Source of the DNA: Nonomuraea zeae
GTDB lineage: Bacteria; Actinomycetota; Actinomycetes; Streptosporangiales; Streptosporangiaceae
Direction of reading: 5' to 3'
NCBI RefSeq assembly: GCF_005889725.1
Contig: NZ_VCKX01000059.1
Location: forward strand, 1 to 50,109
DNA length: 50,109 nucleotides
The stretch's first letter is position 1; every line of letters begins with the position of its first letter. Of the stretch, positions 1 to 9,100 are shown in pieces. Under the pieces are notes generated by a model that was given only the letters and a program-made list of their open reading frames with translations, did not search any database and was not told where the DNA came from. The position numbers and the translations under genes were made by a program.

Positions 1-149
1 CCCACCGCCTGGCCAGCGTCCGCTACGCCGACCGCATCTACGTCCTCGACCACGGCAAGATCACCGAACAGGGCGACCACGCCACCCTCATGGCACTCGA
101 CGGCCTCTACGCCGACCTCTACACCCTCCAGGCCACCGCCTACCGCTGA
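1..149 (+). CDS. ABC transporter ATP-binding subunit, C-terminal fragment
   Basis: Only the last 48 residues are in the window, read from base 3 and ending at TGA 147-149. They begin HRLASVRYADRIYVLDHG, which is the H-loop (switch histidine) and the strand after it in an ABC nucleotide-binding domain. The tail (ITEQGDHATLMALDGLYADLYTLQ) is the usual ending of ABC exporters with a fused membrane domain, where the nucleotide-binding domain is C-terminal. The substrate cannot be told from this fragment. It converges with the PBP gene, with ten bases between the two stop codons. Confidence 0.85.
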   Translation, partial: HRLASVRYADRIYVLDHGKITEQGDHATLMALDGLYADLYTLQATAYR

Positions 150-159
150 CCGGGCGGCC

Positions 160-1581
160 CTACGCGAGTGCGGCCTCGATGATGGCGCGGGCGATGGGGG
201 CCACGGCGTCGGCCCGCGCGCCGGGACGCTCCAGCACGACCCCCACCGCCACCTCGGGCGCGTCCGCGGGCGCGAAGGCCGTCACGAGCGCGTGGTCCTC
301 GGTCCCCGGCAGCGTCTCCAGGATGGCGGTCTTGGCGGCCACCTCCACGCCGGGGATGGCCGCGCCCGTCCCCGTGCCTCCCGCGCGGGTCACCGTCGTC
401 ATCATCTGGGCCAGCTGGCCGGCCAGGGTGGGCGACATGGCCGTCCGGTACGGCGCGGGGTTGGCCCGGTTGAAGACGGACCCGTCGGGCAGGCGCGCCT
501 CCTCCACCAGGTACGGCCGCATCAGCACCCCGTCGTTGGCGACGGCCGCCGACAGCATGGCGATCATCAGCGGCGTGGCCCGGTTGTCGTGGTGCCCGAT
601 GGCTGCCAGCGCCGTCCGGGCCCGGTCCATCTCCGGCGGATACCTGCTCGGGGTGGTCGCCAGCGGGACGGTCAGCCCCGGGGCGTTGAAGCCGAACGCC
701 TCCGCCTGGTCCCTGAGCAGGTCCTGGCCGAGCTGGAGCCCGATGTTGGCGAAGGCGGTGTTGCAGGAGACCTGGAACGCGTACGTCAGGGTCGGCCGGG
801 TGTCGCCGCAGGCCGCGTGGCCCGCGTTCTGGAGGTAGGTCGGGGTGCCGGGCAGCCGCAGCCGGGTGGGGGCGTTCACCAGGGCGGCGGGCGTGTACTC
901 GCCGGAGGCCAGCGCCGCGGCCGTGGTGACCAGCTTGAACGTGGAGCCGGGCGGATAGAGCTGGTTCAGCGCCCGGTTCAGCAGGGGCTGCGCGGGCGAC
1001 TCTCTGAGCCGCCTGGTCGTCTCGGCGATCCGGGCGGCGTCGAAGCCGGCGAGGGTGTTCGGGTCGAACGACGGATAGCTGACCAGCGCCAGGATCGCGC
1101 CGGTCGCCGGGTTGATGGCCACCGCCGCCCCCGGGATCCCCGTCTGCTTGAGGCTCTGGTACGCGGCCCACTGCGCCCGATCGCTGATCGTCAGCCGGAC
1201 GTCGGCCCCCTCGACGCGCCCGTCCCTGACCAGCGAGCGCACCCTGACCTTGGCGTCGTCCCCGGAAAGGACCGCGTCCTGGGCCTGCTCGATGCCCGTG
1301 GCGCGGCGCAGCGCGAGGTAGCCGGTGACGGGCGCGTAGAGCTCGCCGCTGCGGTAGACGCGCCGGTAGCCGTACGGGCCCTCGCCGGCCGGGCGGCTGG
1401 TGGCGATGACGGTGCCGTCGTAGGTGAGGATGTCGCCGCGCGGATGGTCGAACTTGGCGATGAGCGGGCGCTCGTTCCTGCGGTCGGCGTTGAGCGCCTG
1501 CGACCCGAACGCCTGGATGAGCGTGACGTGGACGAGCAGGGTGAACAGCAGCACCGCGCAGAGCTGGGCGACGCGGCGCAT
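160..1581 (-). CDS. PbpA-like penicillin-binding transpeptidase with altered KTG motif
   Basis: A class B penicillin-binding protein of the PbpA/PBP2 type that would cross-link peptidoglycan peptides on the outer face of the membrane. With the start at 1581 it has 473 residues: an N-terminal membrane anchor (about 5-25), a short dimerisation region and a C-terminal transpeptidase domain. The catalytic S-x-x-K is STFK (residues 213-216) and the S-x-N is SCN (272-274). The third motif, normally KTG, reads KTA (417-419, in VAAKTAILET), which is unusual and may lower acylation or beta-lactam affinity. The start at 1581 is preferred because GGTGGAG lies about ten bases upstream and MRRVAQLC resembles the usual PbpA N-terminus; an in-frame ATG at 1617 has no visible Shine-Dalgarno. 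It lies downstream of merR on the same strand, so co-transcription is likely. Alternative: a divergent, poorly active paralogue. Confidence 0.88.
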   Translation of the reverse strand: MRRVAQLCAVLLFTLLVHVTLIQAFGSQALNADRRNERPLIAKFDHPRGDILTYDGTVIATSRPAGEGPYGYRRVYRSGELYAPVTGYLALRRATGIEQAQDAVLSGDDAKVRVRSLVRDGRVEGADVRLTISDRAQWAAYQSLKQTGIPGAAVAINPATGAILALVSYPSFDPNTLAGFDAARIAETTRRLRESPAQPLLNRALNQLYPPGSTFKLVTTAAALASGEYTPAALVNAPTRLRLPGTPTYLQNAGHAACGDTRPTLTYAFQVSCNTAFANIGLQLGQDLLRDQAEAFGFNAPGLTVPLATTPSRYPPEMDRARTALAAIGHHDNRATPLMIAMLSAAVANDGVLMRPYLVEEARLPDGSVFNRANPAPYRTAMSPTLAGQLAQMMTTVTRAGGTGTGAAIPGVEVAAKTAILETLPGTEDHALVTAFAPADAPEVAVGVVLERPGARADAVAPIARAIIEAALA

Positions 1582-1653
1582 GGGCAGGTTGCTCCACCTT
1601 GCTCTCGGTCCGGCCATGGATCTTGGTTTAACAGCCGGACCGCAAAGGCGGCG

Positions 1654-2013
1654 CTACAGGACGCTTCGGTAGTAGGAAATCTTGTTGTGGATGAAGCTCT
1701 GCCGCTCGGCGAGGTTCGCGATCTGGGCCTGGACCTGCCGGTCGTGCTCCTCCAGGAGCTTGATGCGGTCGGGGATGGTGTGGTCGCCGGCGCGTACGAG
1801 CTCGGCGAAGCGCAGCATCTTGGCGATGGGCATCCCCGTGTCACGCAGGCAGCGGACCATGCCCAGCCAGCCGACGTCCTCCTGGCTGAACCTGCGCTGC
1901 CCGGCCGCGTTCCGGCCGACGCGCTCCAGCAGGCCGATCTTCTCGTAGTAGCGCAAGGTGTCGAGGCTGAAGCCGGTCTCCTCGACCACTTCCGCGGGGG
2001 TGTACACGCTCAC
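1654..2013 (-). CDS. MerR-family transcriptional regulator
   Basis: A 119-aa one-domain MerR regulator. It starts MSVYTPAEVVEETGFSLDTL, the winged helix-turn-helix recognition region, followed by RYYEKIGLLERVGRNAAGQR (the wing) and a coiled-coil dimerisation helix to the C-terminus. No metal-binding cysteines or effector domain are visible, so the signal is unknown. The chosen start is GTG 2013, which lies seven bases downstream of a -10-like GATATT and suggests leaderless translation. The divergent gene is an aldo/keto reductase, and the shared intergenic region holds two copies of the same inverted repeat. The regulator therefore probably controls itself and the reductase. The PBP gene follows downstream after about 70 bases. 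Confidence 0.93.
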   Translation of the reverse strand: MSVYTPAEVVEETGFSLDTLRYYEKIGLLERVGRNAAGQRRFSQEDVGWLGMVRCLRDTGMPIAKMLRFAELVRAGDHTIPDRIKLLEEHDRQVQAQIANLAERQSFIHNKISYYRSVL

Positions 2014-2020
2014 GCGTACC

Positions 2021-2087
2021 AATATCCCACCTGGAGCACACTCCAGGTCAACCGGCTTGACATGGAGTGCGCTCCAGCTCTCAGAGT
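2021..2087. promoter_or_regulatory. Divergent MerR-type promoters with two TGGAG-N4-CTCCA operators
   Basis: Minus strand: -35 TTGACC (2046-2051), a 19-bp spacer, -10 GATATT (2021-2026). Plus strand: -35 TTGACA (2057-2062), a 19-bp spacer, -10-like CAGAGT (2082-2087). Each spacer begins, directly after its -35, with the inverted repeat TGGAG-N4-CTCCA (2032-2045 and 2063-2076). The operator centres are 31 bp apart, about three helical turns. A 19-bp spacer carrying a dyad is the hallmark of promoters untwisted by MerR-family activators. On both sides seven bases separate the -10 from the start codon. The plus -10 is a weak match. Confidence 0.8.
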
Positions 2088-2094
2088 CGAGCCC

Positions 2095-3018
2095 ATGAAC
2101 ATCGCACTCGGGACGATCCCCTTCGGGACCAGCGTGAGCCTGGACGACACCTTCGCCATCCTCGACCGCTTCCACGAAGCCGGCGGCACGAGGCTCGACA
2201 CGGCCAACAACTACCCCTTCTGGGTCGAGGGCCGCACCGGCGACGAGAGCGAGCTGGCCATCGGGGACTGGCTGGCCGCTCGCGGAAACCGGGACGAGAT
2301 GGTCATCAGCACGAAGGGCGGCGCCCGCCCCACCGTCGCCGGCGACCTCACCCTGGACTCTGCGGAGGGCCTGTCCGCGACCGCCGTGGTCAAGGCTGCG
2401 GAAGGCAGCCTGCGGAGATTGCGGACGGACTACATCGATGTGTATTGGTCGCACATCGAAGACCGTTCGGTCCCGCTCGAAGAGACCTTGGGGGCGCTCG
2501 CCGAGCTGGGCACGCAGGGCAAGATCCGCAGCGCGGGCGCGAGCAACATCGCGGCCTGGCGGCTGGAGCGGGCCAGGGCCGTCTCGGCCGCGCACGGCTG
2601 GCTGCCCTACACCCACCTGCAGCTGCGCCACACGTATCTGCGCCCGCGCCCGCTCGTCAGGCTCCCGGAGGCGGGGCACACGCTGGTCTCCGACGAGACC
2701 CTCGACTACCTGGCCGCCGAGCCGGACCTGACGCTGTGGGCGTACAACACGCTGATGTTCGGGGCCTACACGCGGGAGGACCGGCCGATCCAGGAGATCT
2801 ACGACCACCCGGGCACGACCCGGCGCCTCGCCGTCCTGCGCGAGGTCGCGAAGGAGCTGGGCGCCACCCCGAACCAGGTCGTGCTGGCCTGGCTGCTGGC
2901 CGACGGCATCGTGCCCATCGTGGGCGTCTCCACGATGGGCCAGCTGGAGGAGGCCCTCGGGGCGGCGGACCTCAAGCTGGACGGCGAGCTGCGCGCCCGG
3001 ATGGACGCCGCCGTCTGA
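2095..3018 (+). CDS. Aldo/keto reductase
   Basis: A 307-aa NADPH-dependent oxidoreductase with a single (beta/alpha)8 barrel. The AKR catalytic tetrad is visible: Asp35 and Tyr40 in RLDTANNYPFW, Lys74 in VISTKGGA and His120 in VYWSHIED. The C-terminal NQVVLAWLL and GVSTMGQLEEAL regions are typical cofactor-side elements. The ATG at 2095 has no Shine-Dalgarno but lies seven bases after the -10-like element, as expected for a leaderless transcript. The gene is divergent from merR and shares its operators, so it is probably induced by whatever that regulator senses, perhaps a reactive aldehyde or an electrophilic drug (inference). The substrate is unknown. Confidence 0.92.
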   Translation: MNIALGTIPFGTSVSLDDTFAILDRFHEAGGTRLDTANNYPFWVEGRTGDESELAIGDWLAARGNRDEMVISTKGGARPTVAGDLTLDSAEGLSATAVVKAAEGSLRRLRTDYIDVYWSHIEDRSVPLEETLGALAELGTQGKIRSAGASNIAAWRLERARAVSAAHGWLPYTHLQLRHTYLRPRPLVRLPEAGHTLVSDETLDYLAAEPDLTLWAYNTLMFGAYTREDRPIQEIYDHPGTTRRLAVLREVAKELGATPNQVVLAWLLADGIVPIVGVSTMGQLEEALGAADLKLDGELRARMDAAV

Positions 3019-3039
3019 CCGGGCCCGGGGCCCGGCCGA

Positions 3040-3678
3040 TCACGGCAGGTGGTCGGCGAGGTAGCGGCGGACCAGTTGCTTGCACTCGGCGATCAGGACG
3101 GGGTCGCCGCAGGGGTCGGCCCTGAAGGCCAGCTTGAGCACCGCGTCCGTGGCCTCGACCGCCACCAGCAGGGCGCGGTCGAGCCCGGGCCCGGCGGGCG
3201 CGTCCAGGAGGTCGAGCGTGAGGCTGCGCAGCCGCTCGGCCACCACGGCGTTGTTGTCCTGCTTCCCGTCGAGCGCCCGTTTGGTGCCCTCGACGGGAAT
3301 GCCTCCGGGCGTGACGAGCACCTCGCCGAAGTCCAGCACGGCGAACCCGGGCGTGGTGCGCTTCATGTCGACGAACTCGTCGATGGCGAGGTCCACCAGA
3401 TCCGTCCAGTGGCCGAGCTCTGCCACGGCGATGCGCTCGGTGATGCGGTGCAGGAACGCCTCCAGGTTGCGCCGCGCCAGCGCGCGCACCAGCCCCTGCT
3501 TGTCGTGGAAGAACTGGTAGAACGTGCCGATCGGCACCTCGGCACGGCGCGCGACCTCCTTCGTGGTCAGCGCTTCGTAGCCGACCGCGTCGAGCAGGAG
3601 CGCGCACTCGTCGAGCATCCGTTCCACCCGCTCCACGCTCCGGCGCTGGGCGGGACGGCGGCGCAAGGTACTCGTCAT
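3040..3678 (-). CDS. TetR-family transcriptional regulator
   Basis: A 212-aa protein with an N-terminal TetR helix-turn-helix (ALTTKEVARRAEVPIGTFYQFF, about residues 36-57; YQFF replaces the more common YYHF) and a helical ligand-binding C-terminus of unknown specificity. The ATG at 3678 has AAGGA seven bases upstream. It is transcribed divergently from the GH1 beta-glucosidase and a TTACC-N4-GGTAA palindrome lies between them, so repression of the glycosidase, of itself, or of both is likely. It converges with the aldo/keto reductase with a short gap. Confidence 0.93.
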   Translation of the reverse strand: MTSTLRRRPAQRRSVERVERMLDECALLLDAVGYEALTTKEVARRAEVPIGTFYQFFHDKQGLVRALARRNLEAFLHRITERIAVAELGHWTDLVDLAIDEFVDMKRTTPGFAVLDFGEVLVTPGGIPVEGTKRALDGKQDNNAVVAERLRSLTLDLLDAPAGPGLDRALLVAVEATDAVLKLAFRADPCGDPVLIAECKQLVRRYLADHLP

Positions 3679-3695
3679 GCCTCCATCCTTACGTA

Positions 3696-3709
3696 TTACC
3701 AGCAGGTAA
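3696..3709. promoter_or_regulatory. Candidate TetR operator, TTACC-AGCA-GGTAA
   Basis: A 5+5 bp perfect inverted repeat with a four-base centre, 18 bases upstream of the tetR start and about 60 bases upstream of the beta-glucosidase start. Its place in the divergent intergenic region fits an autoregulatory operator. Binding is inferred from position and symmetry only. Confidence 0.5.
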
Positions 3710-3770
3710 AGCTTGCCACTTCGGCTTCAGATAACATGAGCCACACTCGCGAAGTAGCAGGGAGCCTGGG

Positions 3771-5084
3771 ATGTTCCTATGGGGTACGGCCACGGCCGCC
3801 TACCAGATCGAGGGCGCCACCGAGGAAGACGGCAGGGGCCCGTCCATCTGGGACACCTTCGCCCGCGAGCCCGGCCGCACCAGAGACGGGCACACCGGGG
3901 ACGTGGCCTGCGACCACTACCACCGGTGGCGCGAGGACGTCGCGCTCATGTCCGGGCTCGGGCTGAACGCCTACCGCTTCTCGATCTCCTGGCCGCGCGT
4001 GCAGCCGCTCGGCGACGGCGCGGTGAACGGGCGCGGGCTCGACTTCTACGACCGGCTCGTGGACGCGCTGCTGGCGGCGGGCATCCAGCCGGTGCCCACG
4101 CTGTTCCACTGGGACCTGCCCCAGGCCCTTCAGGACCGGGGCGGGTGGATGAACCGCGAGATCGCCCCGATCTTCGCCGAGTACGCCCGCGTCGTCGCCG
4201 AGCGCCTGGCCGACCGCGTCCCCCTGTGGATCACGCTCAACGAGCCGTTCGTCCACATGGCCTACGGCCACGCCCTGGGCCTGCACGCCCCCGGCCAGGC
4301 CCTGCTGACGGGCGCGCTGCCGGCCGCGCATCACCAGCTACTCGCGCACGGCCTGGCCGTGCAGGCGCTCAGGGCGTCGGGGGCCCGCCAGGTGGCGCTC
4401 ACCAACAACTGCACGCCGGTCTGGCCCGCCTCGCGGGAGGAGCCCGACCTGAAGGCCGCGGACGCCTATGACATCCTGCACAACCGCCTGTTCAACGACC
4501 CGGTCCTCCTCGGGAGATATCCGGACTTGTCGGCCTACACCCCGGCGCTGGACTTCCTGCGCGACGGGGACCTGGCCACCATCTCCGCCCCGCTGGACGT
4601 TCTCGGCATCAACTACTACAACCCCACCCGCATCGCCGCCCCGGCCTCCCCCGAGCTGCCGTTCACGGACGCGGGCATCACCGGCCACCCCACCACTGCC
4701 TTCGGCTGGCCGGTCGTCCCCGACGGCCTGCGCGAGCTGCTGACGGGCCTCAGGTCCCGGTACGGGACCGCGCTCCCGCCGATCATGATCACCGAGAACG
4801 GCTGCTCCCAGCCCGACGAGCTCACCGACGCGGGCACGATCGAGGACACCGCCCGCGTCTCCTACCTGGAGGGTCACCTCGCGGCCATGCACCGGGCCAT
4901 GGACGAGGGCGTGGACGTGCGCGGCTACTTCGCCTGGTCGCTGCTGGACAACTTCGAGTGGGCCGAGGGCTACCACCAGCGCTTCGGCCTGGTGCACGTG
5001 GACTTCGCGACCCAGCGCCGCACGCCGAAGCGCTCCTACCACTGGCTGAGGGACTTTCTGATGGCTCAGAACACCGACACGTGA
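3771..5084 (+). CDS. Glycoside hydrolase family 1 beta-glucosidase
   Basis: A 437-aa cytoplasmic GH1 retaining glycosidase that hydrolyses beta-glucosides such as imported cellobiose. The acid/base glutamate is in TLNEPF (Glu158) and the nucleophile in MITENG (Glu342). Other family landmarks are FLWGTATAAYQIEGA at the N-terminus, FSISWPRVQP and WSLLDNFEWAEGYHQRFGLV near the C-terminus. The ATG at 3771 has GGGAG upstream and an in-frame stop lies 39 bases before it, so the short N-terminus is real. No signal peptide is seen. It is probably controlled by the divergent TetR. Its 3' end overlaps the convergent next gene by 19 bases. Confidence 0.95.
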   Translation: MFLWGTATAAYQIEGATEEDGRGPSIWDTFAREPGRTRDGHTGDVACDHYHRWREDVALMSGLGLNAYRFSISWPRVQPLGDGAVNGRGLDFYDRLVDALLAAGIQPVPTLFHWDLPQALQDRGGWMNREIAPIFAEYARVVAERLADRVPLWITLNEPFVHMAYGHALGLHAPGQALLTGALPAAHHQLLAHGLAVQALRASGARQVALTNNCTPVWPASREEPDLKAADAYDILHNRLFNDPVLLGRYPDLSAYTPALDFLRDGDLATISAPLDVLGINYYNPTRIAAPASPELPFTDAGITGHPTTAFGWPVVPDGLRELLTGLRSRYGTALPPIMITENGCSQPDELTDAGTIEDTARVSYLEGHLAAMHRAMDEGVDVRGYFAWSLLDNFEWAEGYHQRFGLVHVDFATQRRTPKRSYHWLRDFLMAQNTDT

Positions 5085-5962
5085 ACGTGGTCGTAGTGGT
5101 TGGCCGTCACGCCGCCGCGGTCCGACATCGGGTCCCAGCCGCCGCCTGAGCGGATGTCGTAGTAGCGCTGCTTCCAGATGATGTACATCACGCCCAGCCT
5201 GGAGCCGTTCTGGATGAGCCATTCGGCCAGGGCGTCACCCCGGTCGGCGTCGGCGCCGGCGGCCATCCTGCCGCCGCTGGACATCATGAAGTCGCAGGCC
5301 CGGCCCTTGCCGTGCTCGCCGGGGTCGCCGGGACGCAGGCAGCCCACGCCGTACTTCATCGGGAAATTCTGCATGATCTCCGCGCGCACGGAGATCATGC
5401 GCGGCGTCAGCCCCTCGGCGCCGCCGGGCTGCTGGAAGCCGTATTTGGCGAGCAGGCGCTCGATGTCGCGCCGCTTGGCCTGCATGGCCTTGATCTCCTT
5501 GCGCAGCTTCTCGATCTTGTCGTTGGCCTCGACCTTCGCGGTCTTCGACTTCTCGATCAGCTTCTGGATGTTCTGGACCCGCTGGGTGCGCTCGCCGGCC
5601 ATGAAGGCCATGTTGGCCGCCTGCCCCAGCAGTTTGTACGGGTCCGTACTGGGAGCGATGAGCTGGATGTTGTCCAGCGGGCCCACGATGTAGGAGGTCT
5701 GCGCGATCCGGCCGACGTCGGCCTGCGCGGCCTTGAGCTGCGCGTCGAGGTCTCCGGAGGTGTCGGTGGCCTTCTTGGCCTGGATCCTGATCTCCTCCAG
5801 GCTCTGGATCTGGCCGCGGTAGAGGTCATTCAGCCTGGCCGCCTGCTTGGTGAGCTTGCGCAGCTCAGCGGGGGTGGGGTCGGCCAGGGCGGGTTGCGGC
5901 GCGGGGAGTGCGAGCAGCCCGGCGAGAACGGCGACAAGAACGGCGGATCGCCAGATTCTCAC
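5066..5962 (-). CDS. Secreted coiled-coil protein with VanY-like (ARB_07466-type) C-terminal domain
   Basis: A 298-aa exported protein. Residues 1-27 form a signal peptide (AVLVAVLAGLLALPAP, probable cleavage after ALA). Residues about 30-175 are charged helices, probably coiled coil, and are spaced like those of cell-wall hydrolases that need activation. The C-terminal third carries His217 and Asp224 in GEHGKGRACDF and a terminal HYDHVHVSVF, the metal-ligand pattern of the VanY/D-Ala-D-Ala carboxypeptidase-like fold. A role in trimming peptidoglycan outside the cell is likely but activity is unproven. Its GTG start has GGAGGGG six bases upstream. The 3' end overlaps the convergent beta-glucosidase gene. 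Confidence 0.85.
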   Translation of the reverse strand: MRIWRSAVLVAVLAGLLALPAPQPALADPTPAELRKLTKQAARLNDLYRGQIQSLEEIRIQAKKATDTSGDLDAQLKAAQADVGRIAQTSYIVGPLDNIQLIAPSTDPYKLLGQAANMAFMAGERTQRVQNIQKLIEKSKTAKVEANDKIEKLRKEIKAMQAKRRDIERLLAKYGFQQPGGAEGLTPRMISVRAEIMQNFPMKYGVGCLRPGDPGEHGKGRACDFMMSSGGRMAAGADADRGDALAEWLIQNGSRLGVMYIIWKQRYYDIRSGGGWDPMSDRGGVTANHYDHVHVSVF

Positions 5963-6165
5963 ACCCGTCCCCTCCCCTCATAGACGGACCGAAACTATAG
6001 AAGATGATCTTGATGCCTGTCATCCGAACGACCGAACTGCCGCACCTTTGGCGATGTTTTTAGGTATTTGTCGGATATAAGGAAGATCTAAAAGATTGGG
6101 CCTTGTATAGATCGCTCCAACGGTCTGAGATGGCGATCGAACTCGTCTCTGCGAAGGGGCAGACC

Positions 6166-9100
6166 GTGTCTCGTACCTTGACAATCGTCGCCGCCGTGAT
6201 CATCGGCTTAGGCACCTCAATCGTGGCACTTCCCGCGCAGGCGTCGCTGGACCCGCTGCCCGCGCGCGACCGCATCGAGCTGTACGAGCTCGACAGCCCG
6301 CCCGGCACCGCCCAGACGCTCAGGGAGAAGGGCTTCGACGTCGTCCAGCAGGAGAGCAAGGGCGGCAAGGAGCACGTCGAGCTCACCGCGGCCCAGACCG
6401 ACCTCGACGCGCTGAAGAAGCTCGGCTACCGGCCGCAGCCCGTGCGCAACCCCCAGGGCCAGACGCAGCTGGAGGCCGCCAAGGCGCAGGCCGCGGGCGG
6501 CTACACCGTCTACAAGTCCTACTCGGAGCCCGGCGGCATCGCCGACCAGCTCAAGGCCGTCGCGAACGCCAACAGGGACATCGTCAAGCTCCAGTCGATC
6601 GGCAAGACGCTGCGCGGCCAGGACATCCTGGCGGCCAAGGTGACCACCGGCGCCAGGGTGCTGCCCGACGGCATCAAGCCCTCGACCCTCTACTCGGCCA
6701 CGCAGCACGCCCGCGAGTGGATCTCCACCCAGGTCGACCTGCGCCTGCTGAAGTACGTCGTCGCGAACAAGACCGCGCTCCGGGACCTGCTCAACAAGAC
6801 GGAGCTGTGGTTCGTGCCGGTGGCCAACCCCGACGGCTACGACTTCACCTTCACCGAGGGCAACCGCCTGTGGCGCAAGAACCTGCGCGACAACGACGGC
6901 GACGGCCAGATCAGGATCGGCGACGGCGTCGACCCCAACAGGAACTTCCCCACGAACTTCCACTACGACGAGGAAGGCTCGTCGAGCATCCCCAGCAGCG
7001 AGACCTTCCGCGGCTCGGGACCGGCCAGCGAGCCCGAGACCAGGGCCATGGACGGCCTGCTGCGGCGCGTCGGGTTCGAGATGCAGCTCAACTACCACTC
7101 CTTCGGCCCGCTGCTGCTCTACCCGATCGGCGTGCAGATCGCCACGGAGACGGCCGACAACCCGATCTACGAGGCGCTCACCGGGAACGACGCCAACCCC
7201 GCCATCCCCGGCTTCGACCCGGACCTCGGCGCCGAGCTCTACACGACCAACGGCGACACCAACGACCAGGCGCACGCCCAGTACGGGACGCTGTCCTGGA
7301 CGCCCGAGCTCGACGAGGGCTGCGACGGCTGCGGCTTCGTCTTCCCCGATGACGAGGCGCTGGTGCAGGCCGAGTTCGAGAAGGGCCTGCCGTTCGCGCT
7401 CGACGTCGCCAAGTCGGCGGTCAACCCGGTCGAGCCGGTGACCCACCTGGGCAACAGGACCCCGGACTTCGAGATCGACCCGTTCGAGCTCAGCTACGGC
7501 AGGGACCAGGTCGTCCAGGTCAACGCCAAGCGCAAGCTCGGCCCGGTGTTCCTGAACTACCAGGTCAACGGCGGCCGTACCAAGGTGTCGCTGACCGGCG
7601 AGTGGAAGGGCGGCGAGCGCTACGGCAAGGGCTACAACCGCTACTACCACCGGCTGCGCGGCAAGATCACCGGCACGAAGCCGGGTGACAAGGTCAAGGT
7701 CTGGTTCAGCTCGATCGGCAGGAAGAGCGCCGACTTCACCTACACCGTCGCCACCGACATCGGCGGCCAGGTGCTGGTGCTGGCCGCCGAGGACGTCACC
7801 GGCATCAGCCCGGCGCAGGGCGTGACCGAGGCCAAGTACGCCGACGAGTACGCCGCCGCGCTCACCGCGGCGGGCTACACCTCGGACGTGTACGACATGG
7901 ACAGGCTGGGCCGCAAGGCGCCGCACCCGCTCGGCGTGCTCAGCCACTACAAGGCGGTGGTCTGGGAGACCGGCGACGACATCATCCCGAGGACGACCGG
8001 CCAGGTGGGCGGCACCACCTCCAAGGGCGGCGTGGACACCGAGCTGGCGGTCCGCGACTACCTGAACGAGGGCGGCAAGCTGCTGCACGCCGGCAAGTAC
8101 CCGTCGTACGCGCAGAACAACAACGGCCTGTACTACTACCAGCCCGACCAGCCGGCGCAGGCGGAGTGCACGGTGCCGGACGACCCGCCGTGCATCCCGG
8201 TGTTCAACGACTTCCAGCAGTACTGGCTGGGCGCCTACGTCTTCTTCGACGACGCGGGCACCGACGAGTCGGGACAGCCGTTCGCCCTCCAGGGCGTCGG
8301 CGGCAAGTTCGACGGCTTCGGCGCCACGATCGAGCCGGGCCACACCAACTCGTTCGTGGCCACCTCGGCGATCCTGCCCCCGGCGCAGTTCCCGCAGTTC
8401 GCCAGCTCCGCCCCGATCAAGTGGGTACGCCCCGGCGGCCCCTTCGACCCGCACACCGGCGCGTGGGACGTCTACAGCGGCATCGCCGACGTCTCGTGGA
8501 AGCGGCTGACCAAGACCATCGACCTGACCGGGAAGAGCGGCGGCGACCTGTCGTTCTGGACGTCGTACGACACGGAGAGCGCCTGGGACTTCCTCACGGT
8601 CGAGGCCAGGACGGCGGGCGGCGACGACTGGACCACCTTGCCGGACGCCAACGGCCACACCAGCGCGGACACCGGCGACAGCTGCCTGACGGAGAACAGC
8701 GGCGGCTGGCGCACGATCCACCCGTTCACGCAGCGCTACCAGGGCCCGGCCTGCGAGCCGACCGGCACCTCCGGCTCGTGGAACGCCGCCTCCGGCAACT
8801 CGGCCGGCTGGCAGCAGTGGAAGATCGACCTGACCCCGTACGCGGGCAAGCAGGTCGAGCTGTCCATCTCCTACATCAGCGACTGGAGCACCCAGGGGGC
8901 GGGCGTCTTCCTGGACGACTTCGCGGTCACCCTGGACGGCGCCACGACCGAGTCGACCTCGTTCGAGTCGGACCTGGGCGGCTGGGCCGCCGGCGCGCCG
9001 CCGGAGGGCTCGGCGCCGTCGATCAACAACTGGTTCCGGACGGACCAGGTGTTCGAGGAGGGCGCGGGGATCACCACCCAGGACACGGTGTATCTCGGAT

